A stretch of 64,000 nt of DNA from Hyphomicrobiales bacterium (GCA_900468535.1 UBTY01000016.1:1-64000); one strand, 5' to 3'; numbered from the stretch's first letter, positions 9,021 to 17,904 are shown. A program made the numbers and translations. The notes: a model not told the origin generated them from the sequence alone.

Positions 9021-10340
9021 ATGCCGATTTCATCTCCGACGCGATACCAATACTCGACCAGCGCCGAGCGCACTTCGGTCAAACCTATTCGTGCGCGGCT
9101 GACTGCGCTCGCGATGGCCTGCATCGGATTGGCAGCGGTCCCAGCATTCGCGGAAGACTATATTCTCGGACCACAGGATACGCTCAAGGTGCGGGTCTTC
9201 GAGTGGCGACCGACGAGCGGAACGGCATTCGAATGGGTACCGTTGACGGGCGAGTTCACCATCTCGGCCGCCGGCAATCTTTCATTGCCGATCATCGGGA
9301 CGGTACCAGCCGCCGGCAAAACACTGGAACAGGTGGCAGATTCGATCGGTGAACGCCTGCAGGCCCAGGTCGGATTGCAAAAGCGGCCGAACGCATCCGT
9401 GGAAGTGGCCGAGTACCGGCCGTTCTTCGTGACGGGCGCAGTCGCCAATCCCGGAAAATTCAATTACAGCCCGGGCCTGACGGTCGTGCAGGCTCTCAGC
9501 ATGGCCGGAGGTCTCGGGCCTGCCAACGGCAACCTGATCGATCTCCAACGCGACGTTCTCTCCGATCGCGGCGATGTCAGAACCCTGGAAGCGGAGCGGC
9601 TGGGGCTACTCGCCAGACAAGCGCGCACCGATGCCGTCGTGAAGGACAGCGCTGTGGTTGTCTTTCCCGCCGATCTCACAACGCGATCCGATCAGCCCGC
9701 CGTGGCACGCATGATGGCTGAAGAGAAATCGCTTTTCGATGCCCGCAAGGAGTCCATGGCGAATGAAATCGACGCTCTGAACCAGGCCAAGGTCCTAACG
9801 ACCAACCAGATCGAATCCCTGAAGGCGAAAGCGGCCTCGCTGGCGAAGCAGATAGAACTCGCCAACAAGGACGTTGGCAGTGTGAACAAGCTCGTCGCGC
9901 AGGGCCTCACCCTCTCGGCGCGAGAACTCGGCGCCAACCAGAACCTCTCCCAGCTTGAGAGCCAAAATCTCGACGTGTCGCTTGCGATGCTGAAGGCACA
10001 ACAGGATCTCGCAAGAATGGATCAGGACATGGCAAATGTCCGCAATCGATATCGCGTCGATGCCCTCACGGAATCCGGCGAAGTGCGCGACAAACTGGCC
10101 GCCAATGCCGAAAAGATTCAGACGACACATTCGCAAATCAGCAACCTGGAAGCGAACGCACCCGCAGCGGCAGCGACAATCGACGAGAATGGCGGCCTGT
10201 CCTTTGCGACCACCATCGATCGCGCGCAGGACGGCATGATGCGAACGATCGCCGTTGGCGATAACGACCCCGTAAAGCCGGGTGATGTCCTGCGTGTGGA
10301 AAGAAGTGAAAAGGCGCGTGCGCAAACCACATCGAATTGA
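9021..10340 (+). CDS. ExoF-like polysaccharide export protein
   Basis: Periplasmic/outer-membrane-linked export component (OPX class, Poly_export plus SLBB domains), 439 residues, thought to pass EPS from the Wzy/Wzz complex outward. There is a cleavable signal peptide with core LTALAMACIGLAAVPAFA ending near residue 44. The export domain starts at DYILGPQDTLKVRVFEW, an SLBB-like segment (FFVTGAVANPGKF) follows, and a long alanine/glutamine-rich coiled-coil region (about 240-390) comes before a short C-terminal tail. No lipobox is present, as in ExoF and unlike Wza. GGGAG lies eight bases before the ATG. It is probably cotranscribed with the GT4 gene. Confidence 0.88.
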   Translation: MPISSPTRYQYSTSAERTSVKPIRARLTALAMACIGLAAVPAFAEDYILGPQDTLKVRVFEWRPTSGTAFEWVPLTGEFTISAAGNLSLPIIGTVPAAGKTLEQVADSIGERLQAQVGLQKRPNASVEVAEYRPFFVTGAVANPGKFNYSPGLTVVQALSMAGGLGPANGNLIDLQRDVLSDRGDVRTLEAERLGLLARQARTDAVVKDSAVVVFPADLTTRSDQPAVARMMAEEKSLFDARKESMANEIDALNQAKVLTTNQIESLKAKAASLAKQIELANKDVGSVNKLVAQGLTLSARELGANQNLSQLESQNLDVSLAMLKAQQDLARMDQDMANVRNRYRVDALTESGEVRDKLAANAEKIQTTHSQISNLEANAPAAAATIDENGGLSFATTIDRAQDGMMRTIAVGDNDPVKPGDVLRVERSEKARAQTTSN

Positions 10341-10437
10341 AGCGAAGAGGCCGCATCAATTTATACTTGCGCAAATCGCGAATATATCGATAACATTACT
10401 GGGCCTCGATATGGAGCAATGCTGATCGGAGCATAAA

Positions 10438-10737
10438 TTGGCAATATGGGCGCTTATCGTGTCGTTTGTTGTCGGTGCAGTCTGCGCCGTGCGCCTGCCC
10501 ATTTTGATCTTTACTCTGGTGGTGTTCCTCGTCGCAACTGTCTTCGCGGCGATCAACATTCACGCCGGCATATCCGTTGCGTCCACGGCGATCTGGACGA
10601 TTGCCTATGCCGCCTCCCTGGAGATCGGCTACGTTCTCGCGCACGCCCTGCTCTACTTTCTTTACATCAAGCGATCCGAACGGGCGAGCAGGCAGCAATC
10701 TCCCCTAGACCTGCCATCCAAGTATTCGTCCGAATAA
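10438..10737 (+). CDS. small membrane protein, probable ExoX/PsiA/SyrA-type EPS production repressor
   Basis: A 99-residue protein with three hydrophobic segments (about 1-20, 22-45 and 50-75) and a basic tail IKRSERASRQ. Size, topology and the pattern ASLEIGYVLAHALLYFLYIKR recall the exopolysaccharide production repressor family (ExoX, PsiA, SyrA), members of which restrain EPS synthesis by acting on or with the ExoY-type priming enzyme. The start appears to be TTG at 10438: GGAG at 10428-10431 sits six bases before it and no in-frame ATG or GTG precedes it. A rare start would keep dosage low, which fits a repressor working by stoichiometry. Family assignment is by eye and not certain. Confidence 0.6.
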   Translation: MAIWALIVSFVVGAVCAVRLPILIFTLVVFLVATVFAAINIHAGISVASTAIWTIAYAASLEIGYVLAHALLYFLYIKRSERASRQQSPLDLPSKYSSE

Positions 10738-10896
10738 TGATCCTTTCAAGGGATGCAGTATCGAGTATTGCAAGATAACGCATTGCGCATTTTCGACTGA
10801 GCTCGTTCGGAGTGCGACAGAAGCGCGGCACGATAAGAAGACAATTCTAAAACAAAGCGAAGCAATACTCTTTATACTTCGAGTCTACTCTGCGTG

Positions 10897-10907
10897 TTGC
10901 CTTGCAA
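10897..10907. promoter_or_regulatory. TTGC-N3-GCAA palindrome upstream of the GH16 gene
   Basis: Perfect TTGC-CTT-GCAA in the 280-base gap before the glycanase gene, about 110 bases from its start. The spacer CTT departs from the R-N-Y pattern of the other four perfect copies. An AT-rich stretch (10860-10880) just upstream could carry the promoter. Confidence 0.45.
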
Positions 10908-11017
10908 GGGATTTCAGAGACCGCGGCGGCGCGGTACGTCGTCGGTATTCGCACGCTCTTCGGGGAGCTGTCACAATATGGATAGGTGTCGAAAACAGAG
11001 CTAAAGCGAGGATCGCG

Positions 11018-11944
11018 ATGAGAACCACGGTTTCGAGGCGAAATCTCCTGAAGGGAGCTGCGACACTTGCGGCCGTCGGCAGCACTCTGCCGCCAAATGT
11101 CGCGCGCGCTGCCGAGGAGGATCCGACCACCGGTCGGCAGATCCAGTTCGAGGACGATTTCCAGACGCTCGACTGGACCGTCTGGGATGCCGGTCCGAAG
11201 GCATCAACGGCGGATCCCGGCTTCTACGGGCGATCTGCTTTTGCGAAGAAGGTTGGAGACCAGGGCTTCAATCCGTACGCGATCGTTGACGACCCGCTTG
11301 CAGGCGGCGGCAAGGCGTTGCAGATCTCCGTAAAATATATCGGAACACCGATGAGTGTCCCGAACTACTACGGCAATACGCGCAGCGAGTTCCAGTGGAT
11401 CTCAGGCAATATCCAGACGGCGAAATCGGATGGCACTATCCGCAAAGGCTGGCGGAAAGGTTATTTCGAGGCAAGGATGCTGTTTCCGCGCCATCCTTTG
11501 ACATGGCCGGCATTCTGGATGTTGAATGCCAGAAGCATTCTCTTCCCGAAAACGGCGGTAGAACTTGATGTCGTCGAACACAAGGGCTGGGAATACCAAC
11601 TCTATGGCGCCTACCTGCATGAATGGGGCCAGCCCGGAGAACATCACGAAGGAACTGGCGTTCCGACAGATATCGACGTCACCCGGAACTACTGCCGCTA
11701 TGGGATATTCGTCGACGATACGCATTGCGTTCCATTCTTTGAGCGCAAGCCCGTAATCGATACCCGGACCGGCGTCGCCGCCAACTGGGAGATCACCCGC
11801 GCGCCCGAAATGGACAAGCACGACGATGTCTTCTGGCCGCTTCTGACGCTTGCGCTCCATCCGGATTACCCCTTCCCGAATCCACTCAAGGAGGAGGACA
11901 AACTGTCTCATATGCGCGTGGACTATTTCCGGACCTATGTTTGA
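11018..11944 (+). CDS. Tat-exported family 16 glycoside hydrolase
   Basis: Endo-acting beta-glycanase of the GH16 family, 308 residues, comparable in role to ExoK/ExsH-type enzymes that trim nascent EPS. The N-terminus has a twin-arginine signal (SRRNLLKG, residues 6-13, then a mild hydrophobic core and an ARA cleavage site near 31). The catalytic motif ELDVVE is at 182-187, giving Glu182 as nucleophile, Asp184 as assistant and Glu187 as acid/base. Export by Tat is consistent with tatABC at 52.6-54.3 kb. The start is the ATG at 11018, preceded by a GAGGATCGCG sequence. It converges on the polymerase gene. The bond cleaved is unknown. Confidence 0.88.
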   Translation: MRTTVSRRNLLKGAATLAAVGSTLPPNVARAAEEDPTTGRQIQFEDDFQTLDWTVWDAGPKASTADPGFYGRSAFAKKVGDQGFNPYAIVDDPLAGGGKALQISVKYIGTPMSVPNYYGNTRSEFQWISGNIQTAKSDGTIRKGWRKGYFEARMLFPRHPLTWPAFWMLNARSILFPKTAVELDVVEHKGWEYQLYGAYLHEWGQPGEHHEGTGVPTDIDVTRNYCRYGIFVDDTHCVPFFERKPVIDTRTGVAANWEITRAPEMDKHDDVFWPLLTLALHPDYPFPNPLKEEDKLSHMRVDYFRTYV

Positions 11945-11970
11945 TCAAGCTGCCGGTGCGCGCCGCCATT

Positions 11971-13365
11971 TCAATGACGGCCATCGCCTGCCGCCGCCAG
12001 TATCGGTTCGTGTCGCTCGGGCTCTACGCTCGCAAGCCCTGCGAGAACGAAAAAAAGAAGGCCGAGATCAACAAGGGCTCCCGAGACGAGCGCTCCCACC
12101 AGGAGGCACAGGCTGCCGTTTCGCGCGGCAAGGCGGATATCGGATGGTACCGTCCGGTCCGTGCCTCTCCGCCGACCAATGGCGCCGAACGCAAAGAGCG
12201 CGAAGAAGACCGCGCCGGGAATGCCGACGTTCGACAGCAGCGCCAAAGGAAAACTCGATGTGCGCGCGGTTCCCAGACCAACCCCCAGCCCCCAGGAATC
12301 CATGAAGTTCTGCAGGCCGTAAGCATTCCAGGACGCCCTCTCCATGCCTGATACCGAACCCGTCTTGCTGAGAACAAGCAGATCGACATAATCGTAGAGC
12401 GTTCTGTAGATGTCATCGTTCAACAGCACGACAAGGATGGCGACAGCCAAAATCTGCGGCGCGATGACGGCAACAGCGGAACTGCGCAAACTTCCCCCAC
12501 CGACCCCGCTTCGCCCCATTGCTGTCAGATACAGTAACACGAGGCAAACGGGCGCTGCGACGAGACCTGTCGATGATGTCGATAGGAAGATAAGGACGAG
12601 CGACGCCAGAGCGAGCGGCCCTGTGCAAAGAGGTGCACGGCCGCAGAGCCACATCGTCGCGGTGAAGCCAAAGGCGCCGAGGGTCGTACCGGCGAATGAC
12701 GAGGCCTCCGGCCACGAGCCAATGATCCGCTTCATACCCGCGACCGTCTCGTTGTCGTGGAGCGCATATTGTGCGTTTCGCATGAACTGCATCACCGCCT
12801 GCGTGCCTGTCGCGTCGGTCGCAATGTCGAGCAAGGCGAAAAACACGTTGGCGAATGCATAAGCAACCAGGCCAGTGGTAATCGCCGCGAATCCTCTTCG
12901 CGTGGAGCCGACAGCGACGATGATCACGAAGCAGATCAGATCCGCGACGAGATAGATTGCCTGGGTGACATTGCTCGACACCGGCCCCAAAGGCACCGTT
13001 CCGCCCGTTGAGGGATATTCGGAAATCCCCACCGGAATGATCTGCGTCGCCCCCGCTAGAAGCCGCGGCGAGAAGAAACCGCTAGCCGCTCCATAAAGCA
13101 CCAGGCAAGCCAGCCAGAATGCAGGTTGCCCCGGTCGCAGTGCCTGCATCGCCGGCATCGCGTTCCGGCGCCAGGACAAGGTGGCAATGGCAAGGAAAAG
13201 CAGGAAAAGGTGAGCCGGCTGGATGTTGGCAGCCCCGGCAACAATTGCCGCCGCCGCGCCGAAGACCGTCATGACCACAAAGACCGTGGCCGTGGCGGAA
13301 TAGCCGAGCAGCACACAACAGAGGCCGACGACAATCGTGAAAATGCCGATCGGCTCCAGGCTCAT
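11971..13365 (-). CDS. Wzy/ExoQ-like EPS polymerase (O-antigen ligase/polymerase family)
   Basis: Polytopic inner-membrane protein of 464 residues expected to join lipid-linked repeat units in the periplasm. It has about eleven hydrophobic segments and a large periplasmic loop between the middle ones. The segment SWGLGVGLGTARTSS, with small residues followed by a long hydrophobic run, is typical of the Wzy_C/PF04932 region. I moved the start to ATG 13365 because an AAAGG motif lies nine bases upstream and the protein then begins in a membrane segment; an upstream ATG at 13488 would add 41 polar residues. It has its own promoter region shared with the tRNA-Glu(CUC) upstream area. Confidence 0.8.
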   Translation of the reverse strand: MSLEPIGIFTIVVGLCCVLLGYSATATVFVVMTVFGAAAAIVAGAANIQPAHLFLLFLAIATLSWRRNAMPAMQALRPGQPAFWLACLVLYGAASGFFSPRLLAGATQIIPVGISEYPSTGGTVPLGPVSSNVTQAIYLVADLICFVIIVAVGSTRRGFAAITTGLVAYAFANVFFALLDIATDATGTQAVMQFMRNAQYALHDNETVAGMKRIIGSWPEASSFAGTTLGAFGFTATMWLCGRAPLCTGPLALASLVLIFLSTSSTGLVAAPVCLVLLYLTAMGRSGVGGGSLRSSAVAVIAPQILAVAILVVLLNDDIYRTLYDYVDLLVLSKTGSVSGMERASWNAYGLQNFMDSWGLGVGLGTARTSSFPLALLSNVGIPGAVFFALFAFGAIGRRRGTDRTVPSDIRLAARNGSLCLLVGALVSGALVDLGLLFFVLAGLASVEPERHEPILAAAGDGRH

Positions 13366-13446
13366 GGCACCACACCTTTGGGGATCATTCTCACCATCGG
13401 CTCCTGATCCAGCCTTTGGCGCCTTACGATTTCTCGAAGGCGCGGT

Positions 13447-13457
13447 TTGCACTGCAG
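13447..13457. promoter_or_regulatory. near-match TTGC-N3-GCAA palindrome upstream of the polymerase gene
   Basis: TTGC-ACT-GCAG, one mismatch to the palindrome found elsewhere in the window but with an intact TGC-N3-GCA core. It is 82 bases upstream of the polymerase start on the minus strand. Single-mismatch copies are expected by chance, so its weight comes only from position. Confidence 0.3.
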
Positions 13458-13564
13458 GATAACCTATATCGCTTCCCGTTAAAGCCATGCGTTCGAAGGA
13501 GGCCGCTTTGCCGTGCATCTTGCGAGCCCGGCGGGTTCCTCCTATTTTACAGACAGTCGTGAAA

Positions 13565-13639
13565 GCGCCCTTCGTCTATCGGTCAGGACGACAGATTCTC
13601 ATTCTGTAAAGAGGGGTTCAACTCCCCTAGGGCGTACCA
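13565..13639 (+). tRNA. tRNA-Glu (anticodon CUC)
   Basis: Same fold and length as the tRNA at position 1, with eight substitutions by my count. The acceptor stem GCGCCCT...AGGGCGT is unchanged, the anticodon stem is ACAGA/TCTGT with anticodon CTC at 13598-13600, and CCA is encoded. It reads GAG only. Compensatory changes in the anticodon stem indicate a functional, diverged isoacceptor, not a recent duplicate. Confidence 0.96.
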
Positions 13640-13747
13640 TCGGGCATGCAGGCGATTGTGAATTTCCGGCAGGCACAAGTCCGAGCGGGCGGCCTACGCA
13701 TACCGCTGACTGCCATTTTCGTGGCTGAGAGTACAACGCGAGACAGC

Positions 13748-14905
13748 TCAGGCGGTTTCCGCAGGCACTGTCTTTCGCAGCCCTTTTCTCGTCGATGCAA
13801 CGCCGACAAGGAAGGGGATGAGGCGCGAGGTCGTCAAGCTCTTCATCTCTGCGATAAACGCGCAGACGAATGCCGTGATCATTATGATTGGGATGAAGGA
13901 ACGGATGTCGAGCAGGCCCGCCCGCGAGATCTGATAGGCAGCAAGCACGATCACCGTCTGATGGGCAATATAGTAGGTCATGATCGACTTGTTCAGATGC
14001 GAGATGATCCGGTTCGGCCGGCTGGCCAGCCTGCCCGCGAAAGCAAGCAGCGCAAGGACGGCGCACCATTGGAAAACCGACCGGACGACCCGAGCCGCTA
14101 TCACCAAAGCCTCCGGCCTCGCTTCTCGAGGTACGAACAAGAATAGTGCTGTAAGTGCCGTCAGCGACAGCGTGGCAAGCCCAAGGGCCAACCATCGTTG
14201 GCGATCGACCTCCTGCCAGAACCGCTGTTCGTTGACGAGCAGCGAGCCCGCCATGAACATCGCGAAATACAATGTGTGCGAATAGAGATCGGAGTTGATG
14301 ACGAGCGTCTCACCGAAGACCGGATAGAGACATACTCTCAGCAACGAAAGAAACGCGATCGGCGCGAGAAACAATCCCTTCCCCTGCAGGCAAGTCGCCA
14401 GAGACGCAGATATGCCAGGCCAGCGGCGTGTCAGCACTGGCTGGGCGACCGACCATGCGACGACGTAGATCCAGAGAAAGGCGAGAAACCACATATGCTC
14501 AAGCCGAAGTCCGGAGACAACGTAGACCTTCCAGAAATCCCAATACGAGAGATCCGGAACAAGATTGTACGGCGAGACATAGATTTGCGGAGGTACGACG
14601 AAAAGAACGCCCAGCACGAAGGGTAGAAGGAGCTGTCTCGTGCGGACCCTTCGGATCTCGGCGACGGACTTCTTCTTCAGAAGCAATGCCGTGACTGCGC
14701 CGGAGATGAAGAATAACAGGCTCATCCGCCACGGATGGGAGACCAGCGTAATCAGATCGACCAGTTTTTCGCTGGAAGGCGCGTTAATCCACCAAGTTCT
14801 GGTCCCGTAGATGAGGCTCGAATGGTAGACGATGAGCGTGCCAAAGCAGAACACACGCAACGCATCAAGGTCGTGACGTCTTCCGTCCAGTCTGTCGTTC
14901 GTCAT
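13748..14905 (-). CDS. acyltransferase 3 family membrane protein (OpgC/OafA-like)
   Basis: Integral-membrane acyltransferase of 385 residues (PF01757 type), which moves an acyl group, often acetyl or succinyl, onto extracytoplasmic sugars. The N-terminus RRHDLDALRVFCFGTLIVYHSS carries the family's conserved arginine/aspartate and the histidine after the first membrane segment (YH, about residue 27-28). About ten hydrophobic segments follow, ending in a basic cytoplasmic tail. The layout is closest to OpgC (glucan succinylation) and EPS O-acylases. It lies 90 bases downstream of the SGNH-like gene on the same strand and is probably cotranscribed with it. The substrate could be the EPS made by the neighbouring cluster or cyclic glucans. 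Confidence 0.8.
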   Translation of the reverse strand: MTNDRLDGRRHDLDALRVFCFGTLIVYHSSLIYGTRTWWINAPSSEKLVDLITLVSHPWRMSLLFFISGAVTALLLKKKSVAEIRRVRTRQLLLPFVLGVLFVVPPQIYVSPYNLVPDLSYWDFWKVYVVSGLRLEHMWFLAFLWIYVVAWSVAQPVLTRRWPGISASLATCLQGKGLFLAPIAFLSLLRVCLYPVFGETLVINSDLYSHTLYFAMFMAGSLLVNEQRFWQEVDRQRWLALGLATLSLTALTALFLFVPREARPEALVIAARVVRSVFQWCAVLALLAFAGRLASRPNRIISHLNKSIMTYYIAHQTVIVLAAYQISRAGLLDIRSFIPIIMITAFVCAFIAEMKSLTTSRLIPFLVGVASTRKGLRKTVPAETA

Positions 14906-14995
14906 TTATCTCGCCCCCAGCCGACACCATACAACCATAGGGGAATTTAAGAGATATTAATGTAATCATGACGATTAACGACATCGACGGATCGG

Positions 14996-15826
14996 TCAGG
15001 CCTTGACCGTCTTCCCAAGGTACTCCGACACGGTCTTCCTCAGCATTTCGGCATCCTCAGCGGACATTCCTGCGGGCCGGAACGTCACGTTCAGCACGTC
15101 GTTTCCCGAAAAATAGCTGTAGAACATTAGCGCAGAAAGATAGCTGCCGTAGATCGATGGGTGGTTGCAGTCATAGTAGAGATTGAAGTCCTTCGGCTCA
15201 CTCTGAAGAGCTTCCCAGATCATACCGACGTTGACAAGAACGACGCCGGTCAGCGCGGCGAGACGGGCATGCTGCTGCTGGATGTTGACGTGCATGTTGG
15301 CATAACCCAACGGCGACAAATCGCCGGCCTTTTTTGGCATACCGGCATTCTCGGTGCATTGGTCAGTATAGCGCCAGGTAACGAACATGGCGGGCAAGGA
15401 TCCTCTCTCCTGAACCTCCTTGATCAGGTTCTCGGCATCGTCCCATGCCGGGCCGGATTGCTGTGCGCTATACTGGTCGCTGCTCAGCACCTGCAAGACG
15501 ACATGATCCCAGTGCTCTGAAAGCAGCCCCTGGGTTAGCTTGCTTTTGATGTGGTCGCCGAGGCTGACACCTGGCTCCGCATCCATCTCAATGCGCAGCT
15601 TCTTCGAATAGCCGGCGGAATCGGCGATTGCGCGGACCATATGCGGCATGTCGTTGTAGAACGTGCGGCTGTTGCCGATGAACAGCGCGGTCTGCTCCGG
15701 CCTCTTGTCGAAATGGTCCAGAGCGGATTCAATGCCGCGGTTCACGTATCCATTGAACGGCGGGAGGAAAATCAGGCAAGCGAGCAGGATCGCCAGCAAT
15801 GCGGTTATTCTTATGCGCTGCGACAC
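14996..15826 (-). CDS. SGNH/GDSL-like extracytoplasmic protein
   Basis: A 276-residue protein with one N-terminal membrane anchor (about 6-24) and the rest outside the cytoplasm. FIGNSRT (49-55) matches SGNH block I with Ser53 as possible nucleophile. YDCNHPS (218-224) matches block V, with Asp219 and His222 spaced D-x-x-H; GSYLSALMFYSYF after it fits the terminal helix. SGNH proteins next to acyltransferase-3 genes commonly take part in O-acetylation or de-acetylation of polysaccharides. I am confident of the fold hints but not of the activity. The promoter must lie in the 180 bases between here and recJ. Confidence 0.62.
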   Translation of the reverse strand: MSQRIRITALLAILLACLIFLPPFNGYVNRGIESALDHFDKRPEQTALFIGNSRTFYNDMPHMVRAIADSAGYSKKLRIEMDAEPGVSLGDHIKSKLTQGLLSEHWDHVVLQVLSSDQYSAQQSGPAWDDAENLIKEVQERGSLPAMFVTWRYTDQCTENAGMPKKAGDLSPLGYANMHVNIQQQHARLAALTGVVLVNVGMIWEALQSEPKDFNLYYDCNHPSIYGSYLSALMFYSYFSGNDVLNVTFRPAGMSAEDAEMLRKTVSEYLGKTVKA

Positions 15827-16009
15827 CTCGTGACCTCATGCCATTGATTCCGCAAGTCCCGGTATGATTATCCGTGAATATGTAAAGGATGGGTTGCATA
15901 AACAGCGAAGAAGCGAAGCATGTTCGCACAAACAGCGGCACCAGACCGCAATGGCTGTTCGTCGCGCCAAGCGTCCGCCGGCACGTCGTCCTGCCTCGAT
16001 AAGCCTGGT

Positions 16010-17842
16010 TTATCGCGCGGGAGCGCCGTCGAGAACGCGGAGCTGTATGCGCCTCGAACCCTGATAGTGTTCCGCTCCCAAGGAACCGGCCACATGCAGG
16101 TTGGCGCCGCGCGAATTCAGCAAAAGGTTGCCGAGCTGGGTATCAGCTGCCCGGAAGGCGATACCATCGAGGCGCGCTCCGTCCATTGCCTCTAGGGTGA
16201 TCTTGACGTGCTTTTCACCGACCACCCGGGAGTCGCGTACCCGATGAGCAGGAACGGCAAAGATCGGTTGCGAATGGCCGGAGCCGTAGGGGCCGGCGGT
16301 TTCCAGTCGGTCTATGAGTTCGATCGTGGCGCCGCTTGCGGCGATTGCGCCGTCGACCTTGAGCGTTTCGTTTGCCACGAGGTTCGCAACCGTCTTTTCG
16401 GCGCGCTCCGAAAAGAAGCCGCGCAGGCGCCCGAGCTTTTCACGTTCGACTGTGAGGCCAGCCGCCATCGCATGCCCGCCGCCCTTGACGAGAAGGCCCT
16501 CATCGACTGCGGCCCGCACCATCTTGCCCATATCGAAGCCATTGATCGAGCGGCCGGAGCCGGTGCCCTTGCCCAATGGATCGAATGCGATGGCGAAGGC
16601 GGGACGTTTGAACTTCTCCTTCAGCCGGGCCGCGATCAGACCGACGATACCGGGGTGCCACTTTTCATGAGCGGTGACGATGACGGAGGCGCCCTCGCCG
16701 TCTCCGTATTCGGCAAGAGCCTCGGCTTCCGCCTCCTGAAGCATGGCCGCCTCCATGACCTGACGGTCACGGTTCAGTTCGTCGAGCCGCTGCGCGATCG
16801 CCTCGGCCTCGCCGGCATCCTCCAGCGTCAGCAACCGGCTGCCGAGTGCCGCGTCGCCAATGCGTCCGCCGGCGTTGATTCTCGGGCCGATGAGAAAGCC
16901 GAAATGATAGGGCGTTACCGGGCCGGCAAGCCCGGCCTTCTTGAACAGGGCAGCGAGGCCCGCATTACCCTGATGACGTGCCGCGATAAGCCCTTTTACC
17001 ACGTAGGCTCGGTTCAGTCCTTTGAGGGGCACGACATCGCAGACAGTGGCTAGGGCCACGATATCGAGCCACTGCAGCAGATCCATGGTGCGGACACGCG
17101 CATCTCCAGCCTCTCGCAGCAGGCGCAGGGTCGCCACGAGCACGAGGAAGACGACGCCGGCGGCGCAGAGATGTCCCTGCCCGGAGAGATCGTCTTCCCG
17201 GTTCGGATTGACCAATGCATGGCAAGGCGGCAGGTCATGTGTCACCTGGTGGTGATCAATCACGACAACGTCGATGTTGCGCCTTGCCGCGGCGGCAAGC
17301 GCGTCGTGGCTCGTCGAACCGCAATCGACCGTCACGATCAACCGCGCGCCGTTGTCGATCAGCTGATCGATCGCCGCGGCATTCGGGCCGTAGCCTTCGA
17401 AAATCCGGTCGGGAATGTAGATCTCGGCCTTCACGCCAAAATGCGTGAGGAAGCGATAGAGCAGTGCCGACGAGGATGCGCCGTCGACATCGTAGTCGCC
17501 GAAGATCGCGACCTGTTGCTGGCCGCGAATGGCGTTGACGAGGCGCAAGGCGGCCTTCTCGCAGTCCGTCAGGGTGTAGGGATCCGGCATCAAGGATCGC
17601 AGCGTCGGATCCAGAAAGCCGATCGCCTCATCGACGCCGACGCCGCGGCCGGCAAGAACCCGTGCAATCAGATCCGGCAGTCCGTGCGTCTGCGACATCG
17701 CGAGCGCTCGGTTCTGACCAGCTTGATCGAGGCGCGATACCCAGCGGTTGCTGAGAACCGACTTCTCCACACCAAGAAAGGCGCGTTGTACCGGATCGGC
17801 GGCTATCTCCACCTGCTTCCTCTCTGCAGTGCCATCTGTCAC
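16010..17842 (-). CDS. recJ: single-stranded-DNA-specific exonuclease RecJ
   Basis: 5'-3' ssDNA exonuclease of the DHH family, acting in RecF-pathway recombination and repair, 610 residues with the start used here. The DHH motifs are present in order: IFGDYDVDGAS (motif I), VTVDCGS (II), VVIDHHQV (III) and LATVCDVVPL. The DHHA1 domain follows with GPRINAGGRIG and GGGHAMAAGL, then the C-terminal OB-fold region. The true start is uncertain. I prefer GTG at 17842, giving an N-terminus that reaches FLGVEKSVLSNRWV soon after; the open frame extends to 18052 but that part overlaps hom and is antisense-like. It follows hom in the same direction 100 bases away. Confidence 0.93.
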   Translation of the reverse strand: MTDGTAERKQVEIAADPVQRAFLGVEKSVLSNRWVSRLDQAGQNRALAMSQTHGLPDLIARVLAGRGVGVDEAIGFLDPTLRSLMPDPYTLTDCEKAALRLVNAIRGQQQVAIFGDYDVDGASSSALLYRFLTHFGVKAEIYIPDRIFEGYGPNAAAIDQLIDNGARLIVTVDCGSTSHDALAAAARRNIDVVVIDHHQVTHDLPPCHALVNPNREDDLSGQGHLCAAGVVFLVLVATLRLLREAGDARVRTMDLLQWLDIVALATVCDVVPLKGLNRAYVVKGLIAARHQGNAGLAALFKKAGLAGPVTPYHFGFLIGPRINAGGRIGDAALGSRLLTLEDAGEAEAIAQRLDELNRDRQVMEAAMLQEAEAEALAEYGDGEGASVIVTAHEKWHPGIVGLIAARLKEKFKRPAFAIAFDPLGKGTGSGRSINGFDMGKMVRAAVDEGLLVKGGGHAMAAGLTVEREKLGRLRGFFSERAEKTVANLVANETLKVDGAIAASGATIELIDRLETAGPYGSGHSQPIFAVPAHRVRDSRVVGEKHVKITLEAMDGARLDGIAFRAADTQLGNLLLNSRGANLHVAGSLGAEHYQGSRRIQLRVLDGAPAR

Positions 17843-17904
17843 CACCCCGTGACCGGAGTGAAATTCACATCTATGCGGCTTCCTGCAGGATGACAACGCT
17901 TGCG

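Noticed and set aside
1..13639. The tRNA-Glu pair as attL/attR of a recent integrative element.
   Set aside because: Eight differences with compensatory stem changes, no integrase, no direct repeat beyond tRNA-shared sequence.
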